From Prevotellaceae bacterium (GTDB taxonomy: Bacteria > Bacteroidota > Bacteroidia > Bacteroidales > UBA932): a stretch of DNA of 6,429 nucleotides. Below the pieces are notes generated by a model. It saw only the letters and a program-made list of their open reading frames with translations, was not told the DNA's origin and made no database searches. The first letter of the stretch is position 1, and each line of letters starts with the position of its first letter. The stretch covers positions 1 to 6,429 of the forward strand of contig JAIRZR010000163.1 in assembly GCA_031267155.1 (NCBI GenBank), written 5' to 3'. Both the position numbers and the translations under genes were made by a program. This document shows, one piece after another, positions 1 through 6,429 of the stretch.

Positions 1-3000
1 CCGATATGTCCGCTTTTATTTGACAGACCCGGATGTTTATGTTTGTCGGCGGTGGCGGTGAAATTCCTGCTCGCTTCGGCGATATCTCCGTCTAAAATCA
101 CTGTTCCATTAAGAGTTACTCTGATTCTATTTCCATTTGCAATCACCTCCTGGACATTCCATTCGCCGGTCGGTTTCAGGTAGCCGCGTTTTGCGGAAAT
201 TACCCCGTACACCGAACCGTGATACTGATACACGGCGAGATTCTTATATGCGTCCGCCTCGTTGTCGAGTATCTGCAGTTCCATTCCCACATATGCCGCG
301 TCGCCTTCCATCGGAGTACGTATCCCCAGACCGTTGTTTGCCGCAGGAGTAAGCATAAACTCGAAACGCATAATAAAGTCGGAATATTCCTTTTCGGTGT
401 ACAGATTACCGTGTCCACCGCCGGACGGGATGCAGGCAATCGCGCCGTTGCGGGGAACGTAGTCCTTCAGGTTTCCCGTCCAGCCGGTCATATCGATGCC
501 GTTGAACATCGGGACAAATCCCCCGGCCTTTTCCGCAGCGGAAACTTCGTAGGGTTCTGCACGCGGTATCTCGCGGATGTAGATATTCCGGTACTCTACA
601 TATGTGCCGTGCGCCTGCAATTCAATCTGTTCCTTTGAAGGTATGGGTAGCGACCTGTCCCAGTAATTTTCGAGAACAGTATTGTCTACGACTAATTGTC
701 CATTAAGGTAAACTGTAACTTTTTCGCCGATCATTTTGATATAAAACGAATTCCATTCGTTCACCGCATTGTCTGCGAGCAGAAGTGGCTTGCTTTCATG
801 CTTTTTATTATTGTATAGCCCGCCGGAACCGACCTGCGCTCCGACAGATACGCGCGAGGTGTCCCATATCTGCACCTGTGGCGTCCCGCGAAGATAAATG
901 CCGGCGTCGCCTTCGGGAGCGATTTTCCAGTCGACATACATCTCGAAATCGGCATAATCCTTTACCGAACAGAGATTGTCGCCGCCCTTGCCGTCGAATA
1001 CCAGCAGTCCGTTCTTGACATGCCAGTCGCGGCGCATTATTTCGTCTGCTTTCTTTTGCCTGTCAGCCAGCTGTTTTGCGCTCATCTTTTTCCGGGCAAC
1101 GGGATTTTCGACCAGTCCTTTCCATCCCGTAAGGTCTTTACCGTTGAACATCGACACAAAGCCTCCGTCCTTGGGCAGGGATGAGAGATGCTTCAGGATT
1201 TCCTGTTTCTGATATTCGGCTTCGGAGTTTTTATTCACCGCGACAGCCCTGTTCAGCAATGCCGTAACTTCGCTGCCGTAATATGCGGGATTGGCTGTCG
1301 CTATTTTGCGTACAGCCTGAACCGCCGCCTGCTGAACTTCCGGGCTGCTGTCGTCAAGATAAGTTCCGACAGTTATCAAAGCCAGAAAAGTATTCGTTTT
1401 GGCAATCTGCTCGATTATTTCCTTTTTTTGAGCGCCTGTCTTGGCGATTTCCAGAGCGTTGCGCAGGAGCAGCAGCTTCTGTTCCGGCTTGTTGGCGGAC
1501 TTATTGATTTTGGATACATAGCTTTTCAAAGCCTTGTCGAAGTACTTGGGATTTGTCTTTGCGATATTTAACAGAGCCGGCATTGCGGATGCGTCGCTCC
1601 AGTTGCTTAGAGCGTCGAATGCCGCGTCCCCGTCGGCGCTCTCAAGACCGGGAAGCACCATTTTCAGGGCGTTACTGCCGCCGATTTTTGCAAGAACATT
1701 GTAGTAGCGTTCCGGATTCCGTCCTGTTTTGAGCAGTCCGACAACCCTTTTAGTCTGTTCGTCCTGCGGCAGCGAGGAAACCGAGGAATACAGGGCGTCC
1801 TGCAAATAAGCCGTCTGTTCGCTGTCCGACGATGTATTCAGCAGCTGGGCAACAAGCGGGGCATTTTTTTCTCCTGCAATATCCTTCAATGCTTTACATG
1901 CCGCGATACGCACAGCTCCATCCGGAGACGCCACCAAAGCGTAAACATTCTCGAACTGATTTGCGGCTTTGTGCGAAGCGAGTATGTCCAGCAGCGCCGT
2001 CTGGGCTACAGGATTGATTTTCGGCAGTACGGCGGCAATTTCCGGAATCAGTTTATCGCTTTTAATCGACTGTAATACGGATTTTCCCGTGGCAACCGTT
2101 CCTTCATTATCGGTATCCATTGTTACAAGAATCGGAGTGATTGCCTTTTCCCCGGCAAGCTTTCCTGCGGCAACAATTGCTGCCTGTCTGACAGAGTGGT
2201 CAGCTATATTTTTTACTGTCGTAAAAGTAACCGCAGGCTGTTTGATATTTTCTGCCGCGTTTTTTCCACCCGACTCTCCCACTGTAACAAATACAGCCTG
2301 TGGAACATGGTATTTCGTCATATTTTCTACTATCAGTGGCAATGCGCCCTGATTGCCGTAATTTCCCAAAGCGTAAATAAGTTCGGCTTTAATCTCGCTG
2401 TCTTTTTCCTTCCTGAGTTGTGCAATAAGAGTTTCATATACTTTCTGCGACTTTATTCCGGAAGCAAAATTCAGGGCGGCGGTACGGTACTGTTTATTGT
2501 CGCTTTTCAGGGCATTGAGTATTTCCGGTATGGCTTTGTCGCCTTCTGCAGCAACATACAGTTCGAGCGCTGCGGTCTTTGCAGCAATCTGTTTATCTTC
2601 GGAAGTCGCTTTCAGCAGTTTTTTAATGGCGGATGAAACCTTTTTGTCCTGTTTCGACAGCCTGCTGTTCAGATATAATATGTATGAACCCAGGGCGTCG
2701 GACGGCTCCTGCAGATAGTTTACCTTCGCCGCTTCTCCGTTCAAAACCTTCTCCGAATCGGGAGAAGCGATTGCAGCCAGGGCATACAGGACTGTCTTTT
2801 TCAGCTTTATATCCGGCGTCGAAACCGATGAAGCTATTTTCCCGGCAGCCGGAGTGTATGCAAGCTCGCCCAAAGCCTGTGTAAGCGTGATTTTTTGCTG
2901 TGCATTTGCCGGTTCAAGCGCGTTCAGCATGGCTTTACCCGCATTCTCTCCGCCGATCCGGATCAAAATGCGGGAGGCGGCGTCGCACAAACGGTCGTTT

Positions 3001-3428
3001 GCAAGATACTTAGCTACCGTTTCGACCGATTCGCCGCCGGCAACATATTGCAGCTGTATCAGCAGGAAATCGCGGATTTCGTCCGATTTCGCATTGGGAA
3101 TCACTTTAAGCAGATTCTTTTCGATTTCGGCTCTTTGAGCCTGATTTTTTGATACGAACATTGTCAGTCCGCTGATGACGTATCTGATCTGTGCGTCGTT
3201 TCCTCCCGGTTCGGCAAGGCGCGGCGCAAGATCGGCTATAACATCGCCCAGTGAATACAGGTCATTCATTAACCTGTTGAACGTGGCAGTGTTGTCGGCA
3301 GGCAAAAGCATCACGATGTCTGCTATTTTTGTTTCACGTGTACGCTTATCGGTTTGCGCCGCGATGGAAATCGACAGACCGAGCGTCAGTATAAGTGTCA
3401 GAAATAAATTACGAATCATATCTTTCAT
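1..3428 (-). CDS. Exported HEAT-repeat protein with two tandem DUF1080 (3-keto-disaccharide hydrolase) domains, partial at C-terminus
   Basis: Reading the minus strand from the ATG at 3428 gives 1142 codons without a stop to the window edge. Residues 1 to about 25 form a Sec signal peptide: a short basic start (MKDMIRN), a hydrophobic core rich in L and I, and a cleavage site near SIAAQ. Residues about 30-745 are Ala/Leu/Lys-rich paired helices typical of HEAT/ARM-like repeats, probably a binding scaffold. Two DUF1080 domains follow, at about 756-955 and 969-1142+, each opening with the same signature (GGFVSMFNGKDLTGW, then GGFVPMFNGIDMTGW). DUF1080 (PF06439) proteins hydrolyse 3-keto-glycosides; the exact substrate here is unknown. 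The visible end, NKSGHIG, is close to the usual DUF1080 end, so probably only 20-30 residues are missing. The start lies 24 bases after the oxidoreductase stop, behind an A-run and no Shine-Dalgarno site, which indicates co-transcription. The frame was read through completely and no frameshift was seen. A second ATG three codons later is possible but less likely. Confidence 0.93.
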   Translation of the reverse strand, partial: MKDMIRNLFLTLILTLGLSISIAAQTDKRTRETKIADIVMLLPADNTATFNRLMNDLYSLGDVIADLAPRLAEPGGNDAQIRYVISGLTMFVSKNQAQRAEIEKNLLKVIPNAKSDEIRDFLLIQLQYVAGGESVETVAKYLANDRLCDAASRILIRIGGENAGKAMLNALEPANAQQKITLTQALGELAYTPAAGKIASSVSTPDIKLKKTVLYALAAIASPDSEKVLNGEAAKVNYLQEPSDALGSYILYLNSRLSKQDKKVSSAIKKLLKATSEDKQIAAKTAALELYVAAEGDKAIPEILNALKSDNKQYRTAALNFASGIKSQKVYETLIAQLRKEKDSEIKAELIYALGNYGNQGALPLIVENMTKYHVPQAVFVTVGESGGKNAAENIKQPAVTFTTVKNIADHSVRQAAIVAAGKLAGEKAITPILVTMDTDNEGTVATGKSVLQSIKSDKLIPEIAAVLPKINPVAQTALLDILASHKAANQFENVYALVASPDGAVRIAACKALKDIAGEKNAPLVAQLLNTSSDSEQTAYLQDALYSSVSSLPQDEQTKRVVGLLKTGRNPERYYNVLAKIGGSNALKMVLPGLESADGDAAFDALSNWSDASAMPALLNIAKTNPKYFDKALKSYVSKINKSANKPEQKLLLLRNALEIAKTGAQKKEIIEQIAKTNTFLALITVGTYLDDSSPEVQQAAVQAVRKIATANPAYYGSEVTALLNRAVAVNKNSEAEYQKQEILKHLSSLPKDGGFVSMFNGKDLTGWKGLVENPVARKKMSAKQLADRQKKADEIMRRDWHVKNGLLVFDGKGGDNLCSVKDYADFEMYVDWKIAPEGDAGIYLRGTPQVQIWDTSRVSVGAQVGSGGLYNNKKHESKPLLLADNAVNEWNSFYIKMIGEKVTVYLNGQLVVDNTVLENYWDRSLPIPSKEQIELQAHGTYVEYRNIYIREIPRAEPYEVSAAEKAGGFVPMFNGIDMTGWTGNLKDYVPRNGAIACIPSGGGHGNLYTEKEYSDFIMRFEFMLTPAANNGLGIRTPMEGDAAYVGMELQILDNEADAYKNLAVYQYHGSVYGVISAKRGYLKPTGEWNVQEVIANGNRIRVTLNGTVILDGDIAEASRNFTATADKHKHPGLSNKSGHI

Positions 3429-3452
3429 TTTTTTAATATTATCAGTAAAAAA

Positions 3453-4718
3453 CTAAATGTTCCACGGCGCTCTTGCCGGTTGATTAATCAGGGCATTGGC
3501 TGCCGGATCGTCTATAAATTGAAGCCTGTCGGGATCAAATTTCAGCGAACGTCCCAGACGCACTGCAATGATTGCCAGATTGACCAGGGTCGACGAACGG
3601 AATCCGTTCTGCTCGTTAAGCGCGAAAGCCTGACGTGTGCGTACCGAACGCGAAAAGTCCGTGATTTGCTCTGCAGGCTCTGGAAATTCCGCCATCCTGT
3701 TCTGCAGATCGGGGATGGTCGAGCGGAATCCGGGATACAGTTTTCCTTTCGGTCCTTCGATATAGGCGGCGTCCCTGTCGCGGTTTTCCCCGTCAAGCAC
3801 GATTTTGCATCCGTCTTTGTAAACGAGTTCAACGCGTTTCCATGTTCCGCAGGCGTCGGAATCCTGCTGCTGTCCATCCACAATAATCTCCACGGGACTT
3901 GTATCGTCCTTGCCCAGAAAGTACTGTATGGGGTCGAGATAGTGCTGTCCCATGTCGCCCAGTCCGCCACCGTCGTAATCCCAGTATCCCCGGAATGTGC
4001 CGTGAACGCGGTGAGAATTATACGGTTTGAACGGCGCCGGTCCCAGCCACATGTCGTAGTCAAGCTCGGCAGGAACGGATTCGGTCGCCAGTCCTGTTTT
4101 TCCAACCCAGTAAAATTTCCAGTCAAATCCGGTAGCGGCATTGACTGTAACTTTCAGGGGAAATCCCAGCAGTCCGCTGTCAACCAGCTTTTTTATCGGC
4201 TTTACAGTTGTCCCCATTCCGTAAAATGTGTCTGCAAAACGGAACCATGTGTTTAGCCGGAATACTCGACCGTGACGTTCAACGGCTTCCCTTACCCTGA
4301 TGCCTTCGCCAATGGTTCTGGTCATCGGCTTTTCGCACCAGACGTCTTTCCCCGCCTTCACGGCGTCGACAGACATTTTCCCGTGCCAGTGCGGAGGAGT
4401 CGCAATATGCACAATATCAATGGAAGGATCCTGTAACAGTTCACGATAGTCGTGATAAGTCTTTGTTCCCGAAGGACACTGTGCAAGGGCTTTTTCCAGA
4501 TGCTTTTTATCCACATCGCAGATAGCAGTCAGACGTGAACCGGGGTATCCGATGTGTCCCCGTCCCATGCCGCCAACTCCAATGATGGCTTTGCTCAGCT
4601 CGTCGCTCGGCGCAAGAAAACTTCCTCCCAATACCCTGCGCGGAACAACAGTAAAAGCGCTTACGGCAATGGCCGCCGTTTTTATAAATGCGCGCCTGTT
4701 TTGTTTGAAATCACTCAT
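3453..4718 (-). CDS. Gfo/Idh/MocA-family NAD(P)-dependent oxidoreductase with Tat signal
   Basis: This is a 421-residue protein, a normal length for the family. The start chosen is the ATG at 4718 (MSDFKQNRRAFIK), because it places a twin-arginine motif (N-R-R-A-F-I-K, residues 7-13) and a hydrophobic stretch (14-25) at the N-terminus. The frame stays open to an ATG at 4889, but that 57-residue extension has no family character and crosses the promoter. The Rossmann nucleotide loop GVGGMG is at 47-52, followed by the strand TAICDVD (64-70). The family EKP motif is at 129-131 (WCEKPMT), and the C-terminal substrate domain carries GDMGQHYLDP (254-263). Relatives oxidise or reduce sugars and inositols, in some cases at C3 of glycosides. 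The next gene, 24 bases downstream, carries DUF1080 domains, so C3 oxidation feeding keto-glycoside cleavage is the likely role (inference). The Tat signal suggests export with bound cofactor to the periplasm. Family is certain; substrate and direction of reaction are not. Confidence 0.93.
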   Translation of the reverse strand: MSDFKQNRRAFIKTAAIAVSAFTVVPRRVLGGSFLAPSDELSKAIIGVGGMGRGHIGYPGSRLTAICDVDKKHLEKALAQCPSGTKTYHDYRELLQDPSIDIVHIATPPHWHGKMSVDAVKAGKDVWCEKPMTRTIGEGIRVREAVERHGRVFRLNTWFRFADTFYGMGTTVKPIKKLVDSGLLGFPLKVTVNAATGFDWKFYWVGKTGLATESVPAELDYDMWLGPAPFKPYNSHRVHGTFRGYWDYDGGGLGDMGQHYLDPIQYFLGKDDTSPVEIIVDGQQQDSDACGTWKRVELVYKDGCKIVLDGENRDRDAAYIEGPKGKLYPGFRSTIPDLQNRMAEFPEPAEQITDFSRSVRTRQAFALNEQNGFRSSTLVNLAIIAVRLGRSLKFDPDRLQFIDDPAANALINQPARAPWNI

Positions 4719-4768
4719 ATAATTACCAATTAATTGTTTACAATAAATTAAATGTTTATTTATCGTGA

Positions 4769-4797
4769 CAAAGATAGTACTTATTTTATTATGTAAA
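4769..4797 (-). promoter_or_regulatory. Candidate Bacteroidetes-type promoter of the oxidoreductase/DUF1080 operon
   Basis: On the minus strand TATCTTTG (4776 to 4769) matches the Bacteroidetes primary sigma -7 consensus TAnnTTTG exactly. A weak -33 element, TTTAC, starts at 4797, with 17 bases between TTTA and the -7 box; the consensus TTTG is not matched perfectly. Transcription would begin at about 4760, giving a leader of about 40 bases before the ATG at 4718. The leader is A/T-rich without a Shine-Dalgarno site, as is usual in this phylum. The long upstream extension of the oxidoreductase frame would have to be translated from DNA upstream of this promoter, which supports the shorter start. 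Confidence 0.5.
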
Positions 4798-4826
4798 CCG
4801 AATTTTGATTGAGGGATGCGAAATAA

Positions 4827-5009
4827 ACAGGATATAACAGTTTCAGAATATCGCGAACAAATTGCTTGATCAGGCGGCTGAGAGTACACGGACTGATCAA
4901 AAAAGCGGCCAGTTCCTGCAAATATTATCTCACTAAACTGGGAAAAGAAACAATTGTTACGGCGCTTAAAATTAAGGAAATGGTGATAATTCCCGCTTTT
5001 AATTTTTAA
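4827..5009 (+). pseudogene. C-terminal remnant of a winged-helix-like protein
   Basis: The plus-strand frame between the TAA at 4824 and the TAA at 5007 reads as about 60 residues of protein-like sequence. It includes RRLRVHGLIKK, a short gap, YYLTKLGKE and a helix ending IKEMVIIPAFNF. A basic recognition-like helix, a Y-x-LT-x-LGK wing and a final helix fit the end of a winged-helix DNA-binding domain. No good start exists: the frame is closed upstream by stops at 4806 and 4824, and the adjacent DNA is the promoter of the divergent operon. This suggests the 3' end of a larger gene whose front has been lost. I do not recognise the parent family with certainty; similar endings are known to me from proteins around mobile elements. 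It could also be a chance frame, but the composition argues against that. Confidence 0.45.
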
Positions 5010-5058
5010 TCTCTTGCCAAATAATGCATTAATTTGACTTGTTAAGTACTAACGGGTA
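5010..5058. other. Short A/T-rich gap at the junction with the intron remnant; no gene seen
   Basis: There are stops in the maturase frame at 5035 (TGA) and 5050 (TAA), and no convincing promoter, terminator or Shine-Dalgarno site. It lies between the winged-helix remnant and the first maturase-like codons, so it contains or adjoins the point where the intron was cut off. No inverted repeat or target-site duplication could be recognised by eye. Confidence 0.5.
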
Positions 5059-5679
5059 ATGAAGAAGAAACTGTTTGACTATGGTGCAATGAAAATCATA
5101 GTTGAGAACGGAAAAGAGAAATGGCAGTCTACATCCCGACCTTTCCTTAGAAATAATGATGACCTTGAAATCCTGAACCGATACAACTCGGAGATAAGAG
5201 GCATCTATAATTATTATTATCTTGCCAACAACTGCAACATTCTCAACAGTTTCTACTACCACATGAAAGAGAGTATGTACAAGACATTTTCGTCAAAGTA
5301 TGAATCAACTGTACGGAAAATTATTCAAAAATACACTCGTGACAAAATCTTCCGTGTGCAATATGAGGATAACAGAGGCGTAATTAAAGAGCGTACTTTA
5401 TATCATGGTGGATTTAGGCAACAAAAGCAGGCAAGATTGGATTTCGCAGACAATCTGCCCAGTTACCATGCAACCCAAAGCACGAGCCTGATGGTTCGGC
5501 TTAAGGCTTGCAAGTGTGAATATTGCGGAGAGACGGACAATTTGAAGATGTTTCATGTCCGTAATCTCAAGAATCTGGAAGGTAAACAAGATTGGGAACG
5601 TTTTATGATTGCCCGAAAGAGGAAAACAATAGCTGTTTGCAATAACTGTTATCGCAAAATTCATGGAAACAAGAAATAG
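5059..5679 (+). pseudogene. ltrA: Group II intron reverse transcriptase/maturase, C-terminal fragment (domain X + HNH)
   Basis: The frame encodes 206 residues, whereas intact proteins of this family have about 500-600, so the whole reverse transcriptase part is missing. Residues about 32-90 are maturase domain X, with the characteristic EILNRYNSEIRGIYNYY run and an SMYKTFSSKY helix. Residues about 150-203 are the HNH endonuclease domain: CEYC (153-156), MFHVRNLKNL (164-173), WERFMIARKRKT (179-190) and CNNCYRKIH (194-202). Two positions depart from the family pattern: F165 stands where the first His of the HH pair is usual, and Y198 where a His normally follows the second C-x2-C. The Met at 5059 is simply the first one available; a stop lies three codons before it and there is no Shine-Dalgarno site. 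The stop TAG is followed at once by domain V, as normal. Without the RT domain it cannot act as a reverse transcriptase; some RNA binding by domain X is conceivable. Confidence 0.88.
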
Positions 5680-5697
5680 ACTGAACATATTGATGGA

Positions 5698-5731
5698 GAG
5701 CCGTATACATGGAGACGTGTACGTACGGTTC
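5698..5731 (+). ncRNA. Group II intron domain V
   Basis: The segment is exactly the canonical 34 nt. It begins GAGCCGTATAC and ends GTACGTACGGTTC. The catalytic AGC triad is at positions 2-4 of the domain. Folding by hand gives eight lower pairs (1-8 with 27-34), a two-base CG bulge at 25-26, six upper pairs and a GAGA tetraloop of the GNRA class at 15-18. No position looks damaged, so this catalytic core element is intact although the rest of the ribozyme is missing. Confidence 0.93.
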
Positions 5732-5734
5732 GGT

Positions 5735-5794
5735 GGTGAGTATCTGGAAACCTACCATCCGAAAGGATGGCAAGGCGCTGGGTGCTTAGTCTGT
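5735..5794 (+). ncRNA. Group II intron domain VI with bulged branch-point A at 5788
   Basis: Three bases (5732-5734) join it to domain V. The fold is a basal helix of 5735-5737 with 5789-5791, bulged A5788, a ten-pair G-U-rich helix (5738-5747 with 5778-5787), an internal loop, CCT with AGG (5751-5753 with 5773-5775), and a perfect CCATCC/GGATGG hairpin (5755-5770) closed by a GAAA tetraloop. A single bulged A seven bases before the 3' end, flanked by G-U pairs, is the expected branch site. The tail TGT ends in a pyrimidine as usual, though the penultimate base is G rather than the common A. The pairing was done by eye. Confidence 0.75.
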
Positions 5795-6429
5795 GGGGCC
5801 GGAAAAACCCTGATAATGTGCTGTGGCGCATACGAAATGAAACGTCTCGGACTGGCCAATAAGCCACTAATTGTCGGACTGAAAGCCAATGTACACGAGA
5901 TAGCCGCCACATTCAAAACAGCCTATCCCCATACCAAAATCCTGTATCCCGGAAAGGAATATTTTACACCGAAAAACCGCGTAAAGATTTTCAACGAGAT
6001 AAAAAACAACAACTGGGATGCCGTGATACTGACGCATGACCAGTTCGGGATGATACCCCAATCGCCTGAAATGCAAAAGCAAATTTTGGAGAAGGAACTG
6101 GAAAGTGTGGAAGAAAACCTCGAAGTCCTGCGACAACAGGGAAAAGACGTGTCGGCAGGCATGTTACGCGGGGTCGAAAAACGGAAAGAAAACCTCGAAG
6201 TCAAAATAAAAACCCTGACCGAACAGATCAAAAGCCGCACCGATGACGTGGCTGATTTTAAGACAATGGGTATTGACCATATCTATATTGATGAAAGTCA
6301 CCGATTTAAAAACTTAATGTTTACTACCCGCCACGACCGGGTAGCAGGTCTGGGCAATCCCGAAGGCAGTCAAAGAGCGCTCAACATGTTATTTGCCCTT
6401 CGCACCATTCAGGAACGCACCGGAAAGGA
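5795..6429 (+). CDS. Conjugative-transposon helicase/N6-DNA-methylase-type protein, 3' exon fragment (open at both ends)
   Basis: Starting right after the intron, the frame reads GAGKTLIMCCGAYEMKRLG and stays open to the window edge, giving 211 complete codons. It is a superfamily 2 (SNF2-like) helicase core: motif I GAGKT at the first residues, a motif Ia region near KPLIVGLKANV, ILTHDQFG, and motif II DESH at 6290-6301 within HIYIDESHRFKN. Between these lies a charged, heptad-like insert of about 60 residues (about 6070-6250; KELESVEENLEVLRQQ and similar) that probably forms an antiparallel coiled coil. The run GLGNPEGSQRALNMLF and the following ERTGKG match my recollection of the very large helicase/DNA-methylase proteins of Bacteroides conjugative transposons, which are thought to act in element maintenance or defence evasion. 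The N-terminal part, normally many hundred residues upstream of motif I, is absent: the intron replaces it. Without it the gene is probably broken unless translated from 5693 (see findings). Confidence 0.82.

Larger units (their letters stand above)
5051..5794 (+). mobile_element. Group II intron, 5'-truncated (3' part of ORF, domains V and VI)
   Basis: The element is recognised by three collinear parts in the expected order: the C-terminal third of a group II intron-encoded protein, an 18-base end of domain IV after its stop codon, then domain V and domain VI. The right boundary at 5794 is inferred from the branch-point A at 5788 (seven bases from the end) and from the protein frame of the 3' exon starting at 5795. 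The left boundary is only approximate: maturase-like sequence begins close to the TAA at 5050. Domains I-III, the 5' splice site and the reverse transcriptase region are absent, so the element can neither splice nor move by itself. A full intron of this type would be well over 2 kb. Confidence 0.85.

Noticed and set aside
137..3456. Many plus-strand open frames of 60-150 codons
   Set aside because: They are antisense shadows of the continuous 1142-codon minus-strand gene. Their compositions are Ser/Arg/Cys-rich and fit no family.
3480..4256. A 258-codon plus-strand frame and a 199-codon second minus-strand frame (3542-4141)
   Set aside because: Both overlap the oxidoreductase, whose motifs are unmistakable in the chosen frame. 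They show no domain of their own.
4719..4889. A 57-residue N-terminal extension of the oxidoreductase from the ATG at 4889
   Set aside because: It crosses an exact -7 box, has no family-like character, and would bury the twin-arginine signal that belongs at the N-terminus.
5010..5058. A promoter for the maturase fragment (TAATTTG, TTGACT)
   Set aside because: Spacing fits neither the Bacteroidetes nor the sigma-70 pattern, and the downstream frame is a truncated remnant.
5755..5770. The CCATCC-GAAA-GGATGG hairpin as a transcription terminator
   Set aside because: No T-run follows and it fits as the tip of group II domain VI.
5398..6240. Minus-strand frames opposite the maturase remnant and the helicase
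   Set aside because: They are antisense to sequences with clear family motifs on the plus strand and to the domain V/VI RNA.
1..6429. CRISPR array, tRNA or rRNA genes
   Set aside because: No regularly spaced direct repeats and no recognisable tRNA or rRNA segments were seen on either strand.

Overview
The window looks like Bacteroidales DNA (Bacteroides, Parabacteroides or a relative). The reasons are a -7 box of the Bacteroidetes type (TATCTTTG), A/T-rich leaders without Shine-Dalgarno sites, a sugar oxidoreductase/DUF1080 gene pair typical of this phylum, and a helicase of the type carried by Bacteroides conjugative transposons. This assignment is from recognition, not from a search.

Left part (1 to about 4800, minus strand): a two-gene operon read right to left. 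The first gene (4718 to 3453) is a 421-residue Gfo/Idh/MocA-family oxidoreductase with a Tat-type twin-arginine signal. After 24 bases comes a very large exported protein (3428 to beyond base 1; 1142 codons visible) made of a Sec signal peptide, about 700 residues of HEAT-like helical repeats and two tandem DUF1080 (3-keto-disaccharide hydrolase) domains. Only the extreme C-terminus of the second protein is missing. The pair suggests oxidation of a glycoside at C3 followed by cleavage of the keto-glycoside outside the cytoplasm. A promoter candidate lies at 4769-4797.

Middle part (about 4800 to 5058): no intact gene. It holds the operon promoter and, on the plus strand, a roughly 60-codon C-terminal scrap of a winged-helix-like protein ending at 5009.

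Right part (about 5059 to 6429, plus strand): the 3' part of a group II intron. It comprises the maturase X domain and a degenerate HNH domain of the intron-encoded protein, then a complete 34-nt domain V (5698-5731) and a foldable domain VI with a bulged branch-point A (5788). The reverse transcriptase region, domains I-III and the 5' exon are absent. The intron ends, by inference at 5794, exactly at a codon boundary inside motif I (Walker A) of a large conjugative-transposon helicase/DNA-methylase protein, whose 3' exon (GAGKT onward, DESH box) runs off the right edge. What lies left of the intron is therefore not the expected 5' exon, so the window contains a rearrangement or an assembly joint near 5010-5058.
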